Part shown: piece after piece, positions 61,831 to 62,769 of the stretch
Layout of the letters: the number at the start of each line of letters is the position of its first letter
Position numbering within the stretch: position 1 is the first letter of the stretch
Source of the DNA: Pseudomonas yamanorum
Lineage (GTDB): Bacteria > Pseudomonadota > Gammaproteobacteria > Pseudomonadales > Pseudomonadaceae
Length of the DNA: 62,769 nt
Direction of reading: 5' to 3'
Assembly (NCBI RefSeq): GCF_013386765.1
Contig: NZ_JACARE010000034.1
Coordinates: 364 to 63,132, forward strand
Notes under the pieces: generated by a model
Seen by the model: only the letters and a program-made list of their open reading frames with translations
Told to the model about the DNA's origin: nothing
Database searches by the model: none
Made by a program: the position numbers and the translations under genes

Positions 61831-62016
61831 TATTCCTAAAAAGAAAGTTAGTTTCCCTACAGGAATGCAATACCCTTGCCAGATTCGCGAGCGGGCGATT
61901 GAAGTGCCGATCAAAGCGCTTTTGTGCTGTATATATGGGAAAATTCTTTTCCCCGCAGGAATACGCAAAGCGGGGTGGCCTTCAAGTGCCAGACTTTGCA
62001 CTTTCCCAGTGCGAAA
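61831..62016. promoter_or_regulatory. Divergent gmaS / XRE-cupin control region with repeated operators
   Basis: Two strong sites, TTTCCCTACAGGAAT (61852-61866) and TTTCCCCGCAGGAAT (61948-61962), match the pair upstream of the N-demethylase operon. Two weaker ones are TATTCCTAAAAAGAA (61831-61845, centred about 20 bases from the first) and TTTCCCAGTGCGAAA (62002-62016). A perfect dyad GGGAAAA-TTC-TTTTCCC (61937-61953) overlaps the second strong site, and AAGTGC-N8-GCACTT lies at 61984-62003. The density of dyads suggests a cooperative operator array. Confidence 0.6.
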
Positions 62017-62056
62017 ATAATATTACTGAACGGAAACCGTGCAGGAGCCGATGATC

Positions 62057-62656
62057 ATGTCCACCGAAACCGCCCCTCGCCTCAAGCTCGAGCAATACCT
62101 GGGGCTGCAGATCAAACGCCAGCGTCAGGCCCAGGACCTGAAGCTGTCCGATGTGGCGAAGATTGCCGATATCAGCCAGGGCATGTTGAGCAAGATTGAG
62201 AACGCCCAGGTGTCTACCAGTCTTGATACCTTGAGCCGCTTGTGTGATGTGCTTGGGCTGCCGTTGTCGAAGTTGTTCAGTGAGTATGACCAGCAGGATG
62301 GCAGTGCCTTGTTGGTCAAGGCTGACCAGGGGATGGAAGTGGTGCGTCGGGGGACCGAGAAGGGGCACACCTATCACCTGCTCAATCATACGCGGGGGCC
62401 CAAGAAGAGCTTCGAGGCGTATATGGTCAGCATGGATGACGCCAGTGAAGAGTTTCCGACCTTTGCGCACCCTGGGACTGAGTTTTTGCATTTGCTCGAG
62501 GGTGAGCTGATATATCGGCATGGGAATCAGCTGTATCGGATGGAGGCCGGGGATAGCTTGACGTTTGAGGGGGAGATTCCGCATGGGCCCGAGGAGTTGG
62601 TGCAGGTGCCGATTCGGTTGTTGTCGATCATGAACTATGGGAACGATAAGGAGTGA
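62057..62656 (+). CDS. XRE-family regulator with cupin domain
   Basis: A 199-residue regulator: an N-terminal HTH_3 helix-turn-helix (about 12-70; LSDVAKIADISQGMLSKIEN) and a C-terminal cupin sensor domain (about 110-185; GTEFLHLLEGELIYRHGNQL). Such proteins often control amine, polyamine or amino-acid catabolism. It is divergent from gmaS and most likely binds the TTTCCC-N3-AGGAA sites in the shared region and at the N-demethylase promoter. The ATG at 62057 has AGGAG 9 bases upstream; 62051 is an alternative with poor spacing. Confidence 0.88.
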   Translation: MSTETAPRLKLEQYLGLQIKRQRQAQDLKLSDVAKIADISQGMLSKIENAQVSTSLDTLSRLCDVLGLPLSKLFSEYDQQDGSALLVKADQGMEVVRRGTEKGHTYHLLNHTRGPKKSFEAYMVSMDDASEEFPTFAHPGTEFLHLLEGELIYRHGNQLYRMEAGDSLTFEGEIPHGPEELVQVPIRLLSIMNYGNDKE

Positions 62657-62658
62657 TT

Positions 62659-62726
62659 GGGGGCATATCCGTTATTTGGGTTGTTGCTGATATTGGTTCC
62701 GCTCTTACAGCGGGTCACTTTTGAAA
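62659..62726. repeat. Right copy of the dispersed repeat, inverted relative to 12-80
   Basis: The reverse complement of this stretch aligns with 12-80. It starts 3 bases after the stop of the XRE-cupin gene. Beyond it, 62727-62769 (AAGAGCCCAAAAGTAACCAA onward) continues the same dispersed repeat, which appears cut at the left end of the window. Confidence 0.75.
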
Positions 62727-62769
62727 AGAGCCCAAAAGTAACCAAAAGGCTCTTGCCCCACCACTCGGC

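Noticed and set aside
61984..62003. Sigma-54 promoter (TGCCAG...TTGCA) upstream of the XRE-cupin gene
   Set aside because: The GG of the -24 element is missing at the required 10-base distance from the GC; the sequence is better explained as the AAGTGC-N8-GCACTT dyad.

Overview
The window looks like a chromosomal accessory region of a Pseudomonas of the fluorescens group. The DNA is GC-rich, codon use is Pseudomonas-like, and REP/REPIN palindromes typical of fluorescent pseudomonads sit between several operons. Almost every gene is catabolic, a transporter or a regulator. No insertion sequence, phage gene, rRNA, tRNA or CRISPR array is visible. The two ends (about 12-80 and 62659-62726) carry the same dispersed repeat in opposite orientation, so the window lies between inverted copies of one element. 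No stretch longer than about 300 bases lacks a gene.

Region by region: (1) 0.1-8.1 kb, phenylacetate catabolism: paaABCDE (phenylacetyl-CoA epoxidase), a DUF485 protein with the permease PaaL, and paaZ. The CoA ligase and lower beta-oxidation genes are not here. (2) 8.2-11.8 kb, a GNAT acetyltransferase remnant, a tauA-tauD-kinase operon without its permease and ATPase genes, and a PEP-mutase-superfamily oxaloacetate decarboxylase. (3) 11.9-25.2 kb, a non-phosphorylative (Weimberg-type) aldose pathway: XylB-like dehydrogenase, mutarotase, AraFGH-type ABC importer, lactonase, IlvD/Edd dehydratase, FAH-family dehydratase, 2-oxoglutarate semialdehyde dehydrogenase, an MFS carrier and a FadR-type regulator. 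(4) 25.4-31.3 kb, an MFS carrier, a LysR regulator and an aspartase/fumarase-family lyase, followed by a chemoreceptor. (5) 31.5-42.1 kb, a GntR-controlled cluster of unknown substrate: a DUF1185 protein, alpha/beta hydrolase, aldehyde dehydrogenase, flavin reductase, NUDIX hydrolase, DUF1330 protein, a second RibB and a PotABCD-like importer. (6) 42.2-62.7 kb, oxidative methylated-amine catabolism: a PAS protein and two-component system, a heme-dependent oxidative N-demethylase (dimethylamine monooxygenase) set, purU, tmm, tdm, an APC permease, folD, amt, the mgsABC and gmaS genes of the N-methylglutamate route, and an XRE-cupin regulator.

How they work together: region 6 can take trimethylamine to its N-oxide (Tmm), dimethylamine (Tdm) and methylamine (the demethylase). 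Methylamine then goes to gamma-glutamylmethylamide (GmaS) and N-methylglutamate (Mgs). One-carbon units leave through tetrahydrofolate (two GcvT-like domains, FolD, PurU), and ammonium is handled by Amt. The final N-methylglutamate dehydrogenase is not in the window. Region 5 resembles the reductase/dehydrogenase/hydrolase part of the trigonelline (N-methylnicotinate) pathway, which releases methylamine, but it has no oxygenase gene. A link between regions 5 and 6 is therefore attractive but inferred.

The most notable new observations are three sets of candidate operators, each shared by promoters of one pathway. TTTCCC-N3-AGGAA-type sites lie at the N-demethylase and gmaS/XRE-cupin promoters. 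TGGTATACCATAATA-type sites lie at three promoters of region 5. ATAGT-N3-ACTAT sites, matching the FadR-subfamily pattern, lie at the two sugar-pathway divergent promoters.
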